From Pelobates cultripes (taxonomy: Eukaryota; Chordata; Amphibia; Anura; Pelobatidae), in NCBI GenBank assembly GCA_933207985.1, contig OW240921.1, forward strand, positions 113,433,334-113,497,333: a stretch of DNA of 64,000 nt. Reading direction: 5' to 3'. Positions 42,801 to 54,294 of this stretch are shown here, one piece after another (the first letter of the stretch is position 1; the number at the start of each line of letters is the position of its first letter). Under the pieces are notes generated by a model that saw only the letters and a list, made by a program, of their open reading frames with translations, ran no database searches and was not told the DNA's origin. The translations under genes and the position numbers were made by a program.

Positions 42801-43857
42801 GTATGTTCAGTTTAATACATTACTACATTTAAAAATACAGCACATTTTCATTGGTATTATATATATATATATTTTTTAATTCTTTATTTTTTGCAGTGCA
42901 TAGAGTAACATACAGGTATTAAAACAATGCGTTCAAAAGAAAAGAGTAGCTTAGTACATCAAAGGTAATGCACTTTTTGTGTAATGGTATATGCACTATG
43001 CACAGTCTGTCAGCCAGTAGTAGGGTGAAAATTAACAGAATGAGCAACAACAGGTGTGTGGTGGAAATCATAACAGTAAATAATGAATAAAAGTAGGGTG
43101 AAACATACAGCTTGTCTATTAGTGTAAGCTTCCAGGAGTTCCCCTAATCAGGTTATAAACATAAGCTCAGCAGGAGATAGGGAAATATAAACAAACTGCT
43201 GGCTATATGAAGGCTGTAGAGGTGTTCTTGGAGCATCGCACCAGCATATGGTAGACCTGCTTCCAGCTGCAAGATCATCCTATGACTTGCAGGTGCCTAA
43301 CATAGATTGTCCACTGGAATCATGGTACTAGGCCCGTAAGCTCAGAGGGGTTGTGATGTGCGATTGCCATGTGACAATCAGGTAAGTCCCATGTGATGAT
43401 AAGGGCCCGACAGTCCCCTGTGATTAAACAGGCAGTCCTCCGGCTTATGCCCCATTACGGGTCGTAAAGTGTGTCTTTGCATCAGTCGGGTCTGGGCTTG
43501 GTAGATGCCACCCTCCAGATCCACAACTACACTTTGGTAGTACTAAGCATTGGTTCAATCTCCCAGCAAGGTCTGTGCAAGTGATGCTGGATATTGTTGG
43601 AATCTCAGCTGAATTCGGAGTGGCACGCGGTGCTCGCCATCTTGTATACGCTTTAGTACTAGTTGGTTGTTGAGCAGGTATGCCACATACCCTTAGTAGT
43701 GGTAAGATGCCTAGATGGCAGCACAAGCCAGGAGCAGAGATCGGCAGCTGGTTCACTCATCCAGTCCCACTAGATCGCCAAGCTTATTCTCTGTCCTCCA
43801 GCAGTGTGGACATCTGATGACATCAAAACACATTTCAGCTCAGGAACACCACAAACT
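42801..43857. other. Intron 1 of unit B, inserted stretch
   Basis: From about 42860 the sequence (ATATATTTTTTAATTCTTTATTTTTTGCAG...) looks like the reverse complement of a retroelement 3' end with an A-rich tail and AATAAA. It runs to about 43857, where the second promoter/exon copy begins. No coding motif was recognised; the open frame on the minus strand at 43445-43756 has no family signature. It is absent from the matching place in unit C. Confidence 0.4.
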
Positions 43858-44592
43858 TGACTTTCTTCTGTGACTTGAAAATTAGGGGCACACAGTAGAC
43901 AGCTGAATATTTTTGGAGAGTGCCTAAAAATTTGGTGCTGCATTGTACAGGCCCCTGAAAAAAACAAGTTGGCTTTGAAGAGGATATGGAAGTAGGTCAC
44001 AGCAAATGATGGATGGTTGGGTGGGTGGATGGATAAGACATATGATCTCATCTATCCTCTGTAGAGCAGATAGCCTCTGGCAGATCTGTGAAATCTCTAT
44101 TTTTTAAAAGTATATTTTCAGTTAGGTAGATTTCAGTCTTTCCAGAATTCTGAATTGATAAAAAGGCTCCAAAAGATTTAATTAATTACTTAAATCATGA
44201 CATGAGGACAAGAGAATTACAAAATGTAGGGTATTTTGGATCAAATGTTGCATTTCTCTTGTGAGTTTGTCAGATTTTGCTGTTTAGTAGATAACTCTCT
44301 AAAAGATCAATATAACATTAAAGAGATTATCTGAGCGATTAATTAAAAAAAATATTTTATCAGTTCAAGTCATGAGAACACTGTAATATATCTGTGTTGA
44401 TATTGACTTGCATGGACACATGATATGTCTCCTGTCAGTTAGTCAACAGGATCCACTAACTGATTATGTTAATTAACAAAGTATATAGCAGCTTGCTGGT
44501 GACAATATCCTCATAGACCACTATGATTCAGAATGGACCCCAGCTCTCACAAATGCCATCATCTCCATGAATGGGAACCAAACGACTTTATG
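43858..44592 (+). pseudogene. Duplicated promoter and truncated exon 1 inside intron 1 of unit B
   Basis: The block aligns with 42118-42710 and with unit C 62020-62600. It carries a TATATAG box (about 44481) and an ATG at 44533 opening MDPSSHKCHHLHEWEPNDF. Homology stops after about 57 nt of exon, so the rest of exon 1 and its donor are missing. It is closer to the C copy in its flank: 44700-44935 aligns with 62820-63040, which lies downstream of exon 1 in C. It could still act as an extra promoter, but cannot supply a full exon 1. Confidence 0.75.
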
Positions 44593-45003
44593 CTCTATGT
44601 TCCTCAACCATTGCCAGTGGTTTAGGGGTTAAGAATTAAGCAGCCATCAGTTTAACTTCAGGCCACTTCTTCTCCAGTTTCCAGACTGTGATAAGAGGCT
44701 TAGTCTTGGACATGGGTGAGAGGTTCAGAATTAAAGTATTGGGGGGCTGGACTCAGCATCCTGCTGTTTACATAATTCACCACTCAACTGCTGGCAAAGG
44801 GTGAGAGGCATGGGAGTCTCTGCACAAGGTCTCTCGCATGAAAAGTTCCCTGCAGTTATACAGCCTGGAGGATTTACGGCAGGCAGCTCAACTTAACAGA
44901 CAAAGATATGTATCTCCAGAATGAATCATTGTTAAAAAGAATGGTTGCAAGGATCATTGGACCATAACCACTCCAGTAAGTTTAAGTAGTTAAGGTGTGA
45001 TTC
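44593..45003 (+). other. Intron sequence shared with unit C
   Basis: 44700-44935 aligns with 62820-63040 and 44935-45003 with 63479-63560. No gene. It marks the duplication unit and ends at the target duplication of the old PLE. Confidence 0.6.
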
Positions 45004-45539
45004 ATTATATTTGTTTGGGAGGCAATGGGGGTGGAATATATCAGTGCTTGTATTTTTGGCTGCTAGAACTTCCTAGAAACTTCCTAGAGTCTCTTCTTTT
45101 CTGACAATACGGTAGGTATGGGAGGTATTGTTAGGAAGCAGCACCTATGGTAGTCTTCTCAAGCTCAGGGCAATATGGGGAAAATAGGGAGAGGACACAA
45201 ATATAGTGTAGTATATTAGACTGCTAGTGATAGCAAATAAAAGAAAATTGCACTTACAATTTTCTGGAACTTATATTTAGCTCCAGATATATGCGCCTGG
45301 ACCGTACATTCCCCGTCTATGGATATGATGATGGTCTTGGTGCACTCACAAAGCTGTCTTCAGGGTATGTAAGGGTATTCCTTTACCAAAAAAACAGAAT
45401 TAGCAAGATTAGCAGGATTAGAAAAGCAGGCAAATGAAATATTTCTCAGTTTAAGAGGCATAAGTGGAATAATCCCCACCAAGAATATCACTTGCGAGTC
45501 CTCGGGTTCCTGACAATAAACTAAGCAGTTTTTCCCAAA

Positions 45540-48500
45540 ATATAACTAACTCAGACAGAACCACAATCCTCCCCCCACTCCCTCCCAATGTGAGAACAAA
45601 CACCAACTGCAGACCAAGTTTATAAATATCTGCATTTTAAAGTGTAATTAGACGGTGTCCAAACAGCTGTTCTCTATACAGGTCTGTACACAAAATGACA
45701 AAGGTAGAAAACAGTAAAGTATATAAAAGTCAGACCAGGTAGGCCTGCTTAGTGTCTAAATAAATACACAGTATCAGACTGATTTCTCAAAATGATGAGA
45801 AAACTGTCTTTGCACCAACAGGGGTTGATATCCCCAACCGATTTTAGATTTATTTGTTTTTGTGTACATGTATATGCAACAATAGTGGAAAAAAACAAAA
45901 CAAATGAATGCCAAATCAGAGAAGAAGAAGCTTTACAATTTTAAATTATAAAAATGTTAACATTAAATGTCCAAGGTATGAACTCAACAACAAAAATGTC
46001 TTTACTATACAAATATTTGACTAAAGAACATATCGACCTAGGCTTTCTCCAAGAAACACACTGGAGACAAGCATACAAACAAACATGGGGTGGGAAAAGA
46101 TTTCCAAATATTGTTCATGCTTCAGATAAAACAAAAAAGAAATGTGGAGTAGCAATAATATTGGGAGAAGAAAATAGAAGTTGAAATAATTTATCAATTA
46201 CATTATTCAGAGGGAAGATTTTTGGTGATAGTCTGTAAAATAAATGGAAACTTATTTACATTATGCAATGTCCACCTGCCAAATGAATCTTCAGCAACTT
46301 ATTTAAGAAAAATATTAGAAAAAGCAGAAGAAATAAAAACAGGACAAATCATACTTTCAGGAGATTTTAATTGAGTTCTAGACCCCAATCTAGATTAAAA
46401 AAATAATGAAAGGAGCCAAAACCAATAAAATGGTATTGAAACAAGCTAAATCTCTAAATAAAACTAAAAATAAATTCAATTTCTATGATATATGGAGAAT
46501 TATAAACATAAATGAACTGGACTATACTCATTTCTCAAGAGTCAATTTGTCTTAGTCAATAATAGACATGATTTGGACAGATCCTACGCTTATAGATATA
46601 ATAACTAAAATAGAAATTAAAGAAATAATTTGGACAGACCATAATGGAGTGATATGTAAAACTGGAGCTAGCAAAAAGACAAAGTAAATTTATAGTTGGT
46701 GCCTAAACAATAGTCTACTCAGTTCAGACTATAACAGAAAATATATTGAACTGAATATTAATAACTGTTTTGGAGAAAATAAGACGGAGAATATGGATCC
46801 AATGATTTTATTGTGTGCATTTAAGGCAGTAATCAGATGATATTTTATTAAATGAAATTTAAAAAAAAAATATACAAAGTCAAGTCAATAAAATCTCAAA
46901 TTAAGTGACCTTTATACAAAATTAAGAAAGCTAACTCAAATTATTAAACAAAACCCAACAGCTGAAAATTCTAATAAAATAATTGTGGTAAAGGAAAAAC
47001 TAAATCAACTGCTAATGGAAAGAACAGTTAAAAATTTAGACAGATTGAAGCTTAAATATTACTGTAAAGGAAATAGAGCTGATAAAATGTTATCCCAAAA
47101 ACTTAGACAGCAAAAAGGAACAAATAAGGTGGAAAAACTAATAGATAAAGATAACATATTTGAAACATCTAAAGACATAGGGCAATAATTCAATGAGTTT
47201 TACAGCAAACTGTATAATATTCCATCAACAATGACTAGAGAGGTTATCAAACAATATCTCGATAAATCAAATATACCTCAGATTACGGACTTGGATAGAT
47301 TTTCTTTGAATAAATAAATAACTATTGAAGAAGTCAAACAGGCTGTAACCATTTTAGAAAAATTTTAAACTCCGGGTCCAGATGGATTTGGTAATTTATT
47401 TTATAAGTTACTTATAGAACAAATTAGCCCCTACTTAACCAATACCTTTAACCATGTGGCTAAATAAGGCTCTTTTTCAGTAGAGATGGTTAGAGCAAAC
47501 ATCTTACCTATTCTAAAACAAAATAAAATACCTACATATGTCAGAAATTATCATCCTATATCTCTTATAGACGTAGATACTCAAATTTATGCCTCAATTC
47601 TGGCTACCAGATTGAAAAAAATATTACCAACAATTATACATCAAGATTAAATAGGATATGTTCCAGGAAGAAATTCTTATACTAGCATCAGAAGAATAAT
47701 AAATATCCTAGATGATGCTACAAGAAAGAGGGTTCCATTGTTGACTCTGTCAATCGATGCAGAGAAAGCATTCGACAGAATCAACTGGAACTACTTAGAA
47801 GCTGTATTAACACACTATTCTATTGTGGGGTGGATTAAAAAAGCTATTTTGGCTCTGTATGTTAAACCAACAGCGCATACAAAAAGGTCCAAATATAAGC
47901 TCTCCATGGTTTCTGTTGAAAAATGGAACACAACAAGGTTATCTACTCTCCCCATTATTATACTTGCTCTCCATTGAACCATTAGCTGACAACATAAGAA
48001 ATAATAAAGAAATGAATGGTTATAAAATATCTGACAAAGACAAAAAAAAAGTCTGTATGCAGATGATATTTTAATTACGTTAACTAATCCCAGTGTCTCA
48101 TCAGATATTCTCATGGAATAAAAAGAGAGATATAGACTGATATCTAACTATAAGATACATATTAATAAGTCTATGATTTTAGACATTAACCTAGATAACA
48201 GAAACAAAAAGAAAATCAAAGAAAAATATGAATTTGTATGGGTAGAATAGAAAATGGACTACTTAGGCATTAAATTGACCAGAGATATATATAGACTCAT
48301 GGAGACAAACTTTTTGGATCTTTGACAAAAAATAAATAGATGATTAAAAGACTGCAAAAACCTAGAAATAACTTTCTGGTGTAGAATTAATGTAATACAA
48401 ATAAAGCTATAGGTCATTCGAAAATGGAATTATATGTTCCAAATGCTACCCTTACATATTCATAACAGCTGGCTAGAAATTATCCAAAGAAGTTTTATGC

Positions 48501-50055
48501 AATACATATGGAAAGGCAAAAAACCCAGATTAAGACAAGTAACATTGGCACAGAAGCTAAATAAGGGAGGATAGGCATATCCCATTACTCAAAATAATTA
48601 TAGAGCAGCGATAATTCTACATGTATACAGGATGCAGCTATCTGACAATAATAATGAAGGATGGTATATGATGAGGCCAAAGCAGGAGAGGTTCAACATT
48701 TAGAAAGTTTGGTTTGGAATACCATGAAAACAGACAAAAAACAATATCCAAATATAATTTACACACACCTGCTGAAGAACTGGAAAAAAATCTAAACAAC
48801 TTTAAAAATCAAAAATAAAGTACCAGGTAATTTGGACTTAAAATTTATTGAACAACAAGTCTATGATATTAATTTAGATAAGTGGACACAAGCTAGAATA
48901 ATAAGTATAGCTCAGTTATTAATAAAGGAGTATTTAAACCATTTTCCCAACTGACAAACACATTTAATTTACCATCAAAAGAACTATTTAGTTTTTTGAG
49001 AATAAAAAGCTTTTCAATGTCCCATTTAATGAAACCAGGGTCTATTCTGATCAAAAGAATAACCACATTATTTAATTCACATCCGGCAGATAAACCACTC
49101 TCAAAAGCTTTATCTTTGAGTAGATCCTGTAACAAGGAAAAAACACCCACAGCTCTAAATATCTGGAAGAAAGAATTGAAAATTAACATAGAAATTGAAA
49201 ACTGGGGCTCTTCATTGTTAAAAGTTTCTAAAAACACACACTCATTAAATCTAATGGAATCTCATTTTAAAGTATTAAATAAATGGCATTTAGTTACAGA
49301 AAAAATTAATAAGATGTTCCCCACATTAGACCATCTATGTTGGAGATGTGGGCTGACTATAGGAACATACAAACATATATGGTGGGACTGTACAAAACTA
49401 AACCATCTGTGGGAAGCAATACACATATTTATTTCAACAAATGTAATTTTTTTGTGTTGAAACTATATCCAGAAGTAGTTCTGCTTCACCTAAACTGGCC
49501 CCCTATGCCCCTGGAGATCAAAACTATAATAACTTAAACAACTTAAACTAAACAACTTGAATTTCAGATCAAAATTGAATTAATGTTAAGTAAACAACAC
49601 TTGAGTAAGAAGCTATCCATCTGGTACACTTGTTGGGAACTTATATAAGATAGTGGAAGAAAAACACATTAATAGCTCATTTTAAGCAGATCAGTGTTAC
49701 TATAAACCCCTACCATATAGTTCATAACTATGGACAAACATTAATTTTCTTTTCTCTTTGGCATTTTCTAGTATCAGCTATGCATTATTCTGTCTTTGAA
49801 AGAAAATGTTTGTTTGTATTGTTTATGTATGTATATATGTATGTATGTATGTGATTACAAAGATAGCTTACATCCACTCTATATTAAATCAAATATTTGG
49901 TATTATTTGGCATGTTATGGAGGTTTCCTCCTAAGTTTAGTTATCTTAAAAGCTGATTTGGATATACACAAGGGAAATCTATTTATTGTAAAGTCTGTGC
50001 TGTTTTTTATTATTATTTACAAACTGAAATATTTAATAAAGAATATATAAAAAAC
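45540..50055 (+). mobile_element. Decayed L1-clade LINE, 5'-truncated
   Basis: Plus-strand ORF2 remains: LNVQGMNS and DLGFLQETHW (45955-46060), PGPDGFGNLFYK (47375), LSIDAEKAFDRINW (47745), a YADDIL box (about 48056) and the C-terminal CWRCGLTIGTYKHIWWDC (49337-49393). It has many stops and frameshifts. It starts within the spacer before ORF2, so ORF1 is lost. The 3' end has AATAAAGAATATATAAAAAAC (about 50035-50055). A paralogous fragment is in unit A at 1275-1459. It is related to, but older than, the L1 at 20050. Confidence 0.8.
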
Positions 50056-50559
50056 ATTTTTTAACTATATATATATATAAACATGTATAAAGAAAACAAG
50101 AAGAGAGGATAAAAAAGATATATAACAAGTAATCTATGTAAAATAAAAAGTAAACAAAAACACAAAAAAGGAAGAGTGGAAATCTGATGAGAATACACAT
50201 AGGAGGAATATATAAGATAAAATGCATATATGAGGAGAGAATATGCATCAATGAAAGCAATCTTAATTAAAAGGAAAACAACCATAATTTAAAATATATG
50301 AAATAAAATAAAAAATATGAAATAAGGACATACATTGTAAAAACATTGGTAGATGCATAAAAATTACACAGAATGTTAATCTTTGGAGATATATTAACAG
50401 AAATTTGCAGAATTTAGAGGTGCCAAGGTACCAGGGTTCTGTAAAATAAAAGCAGATGTGTAAAAACGCTAAAGACTGACTGGTACATAAAAATTACATA
50501 AAAAGTACATATTAAGAATATTTTTACAGGAAATGAAAAAGATCAAAGTCTACATTTAA
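50056..50559. other. PLE noncoding remnant
   Basis: AT-rich sequence between the L1 tail and the decayed GIY-YIG segment. Probably the 3' noncoding part of the old PLE on the minus strand. No gene seen. Confidence 0.4.
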
Positions 50560-50975
50560 CCCTTGAGGTGCCAAGGTGCCAAGATTAAATACCCAGTTTA
50601 TTTCTTTTCTAAGTTTAAGTTTTGATAGGTTACCACCTCGCCATGGGAGAGACACTTTCTCTATGGCATAGAATTTTAAAAGACTAGGATCTTTGTTATA
50701 AATTTAGACACAGAGTAGTTAATGTTGCCTTTTTTAAAAATATATTTCTGCCATGCTAAGCAATGCAAGTTTTAAAATTTCTTCTGGTCATGCCGACATA
50801 TTATAATATACAAGGGCATTCCAATACATAAATGACATTTGTGGAATTACAGGTAATGAAGCCTTTTATGTTGTATTCACAAGGTGAGTGCTTAGATTTA
50901 AAAGTAGTAAGCTTGGTAAAGTTATTGTTGGAACTCCTGCATCCTAGGCATGTCTAAAAAACATTATGTTGATTA
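50560..50975 (-). pseudogene. Decayed PLE GIY-YIG endonuclease
   Basis: Read on the minus strand, near 50870-50740, the sequence gives FITCNSTNVIYVLECPC, a stop, YVGMTRRNFKTCIA, a stop, then HGRNI. This matches the GIY-YIG core of Penelope-like elements (VIY...CPC...YVG.T.R..K.RI.EH..NI), with at least two in-frame stops. Upstream on the same strand, a cysteine-containing stretch (CLGCRSS, about 50940) fits the zinc-like region that precedes this domain. It is clearly inactive. Confidence 0.65.
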
Positions 50976-51056
50976 AAAAAGGAGAAAGAGGAATTTGAAC
51001 TAATTTTTTTGGTAATTTTTCGTAAGGCACATTTTTAGGTTTGGGACATCCTTAAA

Positions 51057-51683
51057 GTGAATGATATCTTAAAAACAATGTTACCAGACAAACCGAATAC
51101 TGTGCTTAGGGGTGCCCCAAACCTAACAATGTGTCCCCCCCCCTTAGTGGCCTCACTGATCTCCTCTCAGTTAGGAGACCAGCGACGTGACCCGGCTGAT
51201 CAAGTGGTCCGGAACGCGGCTGTCATTTTGGAAAATTTAGAGTCTGCAGTTCACAGAACTAGGAGTAATAACTGCTCATTTTCATAAGGGACTGGCTCCC
51301 TTTATCTCCCCAATCCCTTTCAAATATACCCAAGTTGTCTAATTAATTAAATTCTTGTGCCTCCACACCAGCATCTACATTTAAGCTGGTGGTGGCCATC
51401 TTGGTGTCCCCAAGTAACATGTCCCAGTGGCCATCTTGGTGTTCCCCCTCCCTTAAAGCTATCCCACTCTCTTTTTAATTTCTTTTAAATTTCTTTTATA
51501 TTCTTTATAAAACAAACTTTTATACTATTAGGATTCTAAGCTCATATTTATTTTATGTTTCCATTTCTATTTTGACTTTTATTATTCCAATATTCTACTG
51601 AATGTTTTGTCACATGATCAATGATGTCACTATTGTCACTACTATGCTATTTAAACAGGATAGGCCCCTCATGCTGTAACACT
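51057..51683 (+). other. Unassigned stretch of the old PLE
   Basis: Contains a 76-codon open frame on + (51057-51287) without a recognised motif, and CCATCTTGGTG words repeated at 51394 and 51432. Probably belongs to the inverted terminal part of the old PLE. No gene claimed. Confidence 0.3.
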
Positions 51684-51717
51684 CTGAAAAAGCCTTACTA
51701 ACAGGTAAAACGCGTTA
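51684..51717 (+). ncRNA. Degenerate hammerhead motif
   Basis: CUGAAAA, then CCUUACUAACAGG (stem II-like), UAAAACGCG and UUAG. The layout is that of the PLE hammerhead at 37211-37257, but the core is damaged: CUGANGA has become CUGAAAA and the GAAA box is UAAA. It is unlikely to cleave. Its value is as a marker of PLE terminal sequence and of its strand, which is opposite to the GIY-YIG remnant, as expected for an inverted terminal copy. Confidence 0.55.
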
Positions 51718-51824
51718 GTGTTTTAAAAAGCACTTTTACAATATTGTTTTTGTTCTATTTTTTTCCATTAATATAGCCATTGTATGCTATTTGGATCCTC
51801 CTAGCCTCTCCTTTTAAACATCCA

Positions 51825-52295
51825 ATAGTTTTGTCATCAGGAACCTGAGGACTCGCAAGTGATATTCTTGGTGGGGATGATTCCACCTACGCCTTCTATA
51901 CTGAGCAATATTTAATTTGCTTCTCGCTTGTGAGTACACCTCCTTTCTCTACTTCCACTTTTATTTTGGACCATACAGAGAGCACTATATTGTGTTTTTA
52001 TCTTCCCTCCCATCCACTGAGGATACTTGATTGCTGCTTTGCTGCTATTTGGTAAAGAAATACCCTTACATACCCTGAAGACGCCTTTGTGAGTGCACCA
52101 AGACCATCATCATATCCATTGGCGGGGATTGTACCGTCCATGCGCAAAAATCTGGAGCTAAATATAAGCTCCAGAAAATTGTAAGTGCAATTTTCTTTTA
52201 TTTACGATCACCAGCAGTCTGATAGACTACACTATATTTGTCTCTCTCCCCATATTGCCCTGAACTTGAGAAGACTACCATAGGCATTGCTTCCT
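51825..52295 (+). repeat. Inverted terminal repeat of the old PLE, right copy
   Basis: Reverse complement of 45128-45525 over about 400 bp with moderate divergence. It includes TGGAGCTAAATATAAGCTCCAGAAAATTG and CCATATTGCCCTGAACTTGAG. It ends next to the ATTATATTTGCTTG target copy. Confidence 0.75.
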
Positions 52296-52352
52296 GACAC
52301 TACATTCTATTATATTTGCTTGTTTAAGAAATACAAATGGATCCATTATGAC

Positions 52353-53527
52353 AAAAAACACATTCAGTGTTGGCACTCAATTATGCTAGGTGCAGGTATT
52401 CGAGGTTTAACCCCACAACAACCTCCTAAACTAGATCCAAAAAACAAATATGAATACCGCACTCAAAAAAATTGTTGTAGTAAAGTCTAAACTTGTATTG
52501 AATTGCAAAAATATTTATTATAATAGTAATTCATAAGATAATCAAGTAGATCTTAGTGAAATTCATTCCAATCATATATACACATAGATTATTTACATAT
52601 ATACACACAAAAACCTCCCTGTGCTGAATTGCATAAGTTATATATCTATATACACTGGTTACTGATCCAAAAACTGAAAAAATGAAATGTCCAGAGAAAA
52701 ATACTGAATGATGAAAAAACAAAAAAAGAAAAAATGGAAAAAAGAAAAAAAGAAAAAAAGAAAAAAGGAAAAGAAGAAAAAATTTATATATTCCAGTCTT
52801 ATTAATAGTCCCAGATATAGTGCACTATATAATTCATATAATCCCCTGAGAGAGGAACAGGGGCCATCGAAGGGACAGCAACGTCCCAAGCGCGCAGCCC
52901 ATCTCAGCTGCCTATTTCAGCCCGATTACAGGATTGCCTACGAGTATGAGCCCAGGATAAGACCTGTCAGACGGACCAGATTCCATTGAATGGACGAGTG
53001 ATTTCTTCTCTCATTGAGCTACAACACATTTTCACCCTGACTCTATTTACATCATCTACATGATCTACCATCCTCCTACTGAATATACTATCAAGTTTTC
53101 GTTTTTGGTGAGATCCATCCATACACTTATGGATTATATGAATTATATAGTGCACTATATCTGGGACTATTAATAAGACTGGAATATATACATTTTTTCT
53201 TCTTTTCCTTTTTTCTTTTTTTCTTTTTTCCATTTTTTCTTTTTCTGTTTTTTCATCATTCAGTATTTTTCTCTGGACATTTCATTTTTTCAGTTTTTGG
53301 ATCAGTAACCAGTGTATATAGATATATAACTTATGAAATTCAGCACAGGGAGGTTTTTGTGTGTATATATGTAAATAATCTATGTGTATATATGATTGGA
53401 ATGAATTTCACTAAGATCTACTTGATTATCTTATGAATTACTATTATAATAAATATTTTTGCAATTCAATACAAGTTTAGACTTTACTACAACAATTTCT
53501 TTGAGTGCGGTATTCATATTTGTTTTT
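52353..53527 (+). mobile_element. 1175-bp element with 400-bp inverted arms and 15-bp target duplication
   Basis: Flanked by TGGATCCATTATGAC (52338-52352 and 53528-53542). Unit A has this word once, uninterrupted (1542-1556), so the insertion is real and later than the A-B duplication. Left arm 52435-52844 is the near-perfect reverse complement of right arm 53131-53532 (which overlaps the target copy slightly). An 82-bp unique leader precedes the left arm. The 286-bp loop contains a short coding-like block (REEQGPSKGQQRPKRAAHL..., ending RPVRRTRFH). The long target duplication and inverted arm resemble PLEs, but there is no RT, nuclease or hammerhead. Classification uncertain. Confidence 0.8.
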
Positions 53528-53542
53528 TGGATCCATTATGAC

Positions 53543-54030
53543 TGCAGATTTAATAAATGAATGCTTTTTATAAAAAATAAATAAATTTCCATTGGTGCAT
53601 AGGCTAATGAAATGTGCTATGTGTATGGCAAGGTAAAATGTATGAAAATGAGAAAATAACTCGCCTAAAATACAATCTGTATCTAGCCACATGTATGTAC
53701 ATGCATTATGTTAAGTATTCTGACAGTAAAAGAATTAAATAGGGAACATACCCTGAGAAAATATGTTATGTGTAAAACAATATTATAGTCTTAATGCTTC
53801 TAAAATATGTGTTTTTAGAATTTAAAAAAAATTGTAAATTGAATGAAGTCTCAATTCAAAACAAAAGTTCTAAATTTATATTAAATATTTAATAGTAATC
53901 ATTTTCGATACTCAAATGTATTAACTTTCAGCTCTTTCAATCAAATCTAAGTGAAAAAACAGATTTAAAGTAATTTTGGACAAGTTTTTACCTTTGTTTA
54001 TGGTTTTATTTCGGGATTTTTTCACTGCAG
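53543..54030 (+). other. Intron 1 of unit B next to exon 2
   Basis: Aligns with 1557-2043 of unit A at high identity and ends in the CACTGCAG acceptor. No gene. Confidence 0.75.
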
Positions 54031-54238
54031 GTCAAATTACAGGAGACTATTTGATTGATATTTCTTCTGGCTGTAACATTCACCATCTATTGCCCATGTT
54101 TGAGTTTTTCAAAGACATCACTATTTTAGAATTTAGTGATCTCTGTTTGAAGGAACTAGTGAAATGGAAGCATAGGGAGTCAGAAAGCTATGACTGGACT
54201 CATGCCTTATCGATCATGAAAGATTTGCAAGGTTCAAG
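54031..54238 (+). CDS. NNMT/INMT-like methyltransferase, unit B, exon 2
   Basis: 208 nt, same length, phases and splice sites as unit A exon 2. It encodes the SAM-binding loop LIDISSGCNIHHLL and ILEFSD. Compared with A, only three residues change (LKD to LKE, WNH to WKH, KEL to KDL), so this exon is strongly kept. Joining to exon 1 (42800) and exon 3 (57406) gives one continuous frame. Confidence 0.92.
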
Positions 54239-54294
54239 GTAAGGATCATGCTAACAGTCCTGTTTTTGCTGACTCTAGATGTATAGTTAATTAC

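Larger units (their letters stand above)
45018..52308 (-). mobile_element. Old PLE with inverted ends, invaded by L1
   Basis: A target duplication flanks it: ATTATATTTGTTTG (45004-45017) and ATTATATTTGCTTG (52309-52322). The ends are inverted copies: 45128-45525 is the reverse complement of about 51825-52295, including the GAGGACTCGCAAGTGATATTCTTGG block. A decayed GIY-YIG segment on the minus strand (50560-50975) and a degenerate hammerhead (51684-51717, +) mark it as Penelope-like. The RT is missing, as in 5'-truncated PLEs capped by an inverted terminal repeat. An L1 lies inside. Unit A shares its right end (1459-1513), so it is older than the A-B split. Confidence 0.7.

Noticed and set aside
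51057..51287. 76-codon + strand frame in the old PLE as a gene
   Set aside because: No recognisable domain, and the surrounding element is heavily decayed.
51684..51717. Second functional hammerhead ribozyme
   Set aside because: The layout fits, but two invariant core positions are changed, so I list it only as a relic.
52659..53233. Lysine- and phenylalanine-rich open frames on both strands
   Set aside because: Translations of the A-rich/T-rich arms of the inverted-arm element, not proteins.
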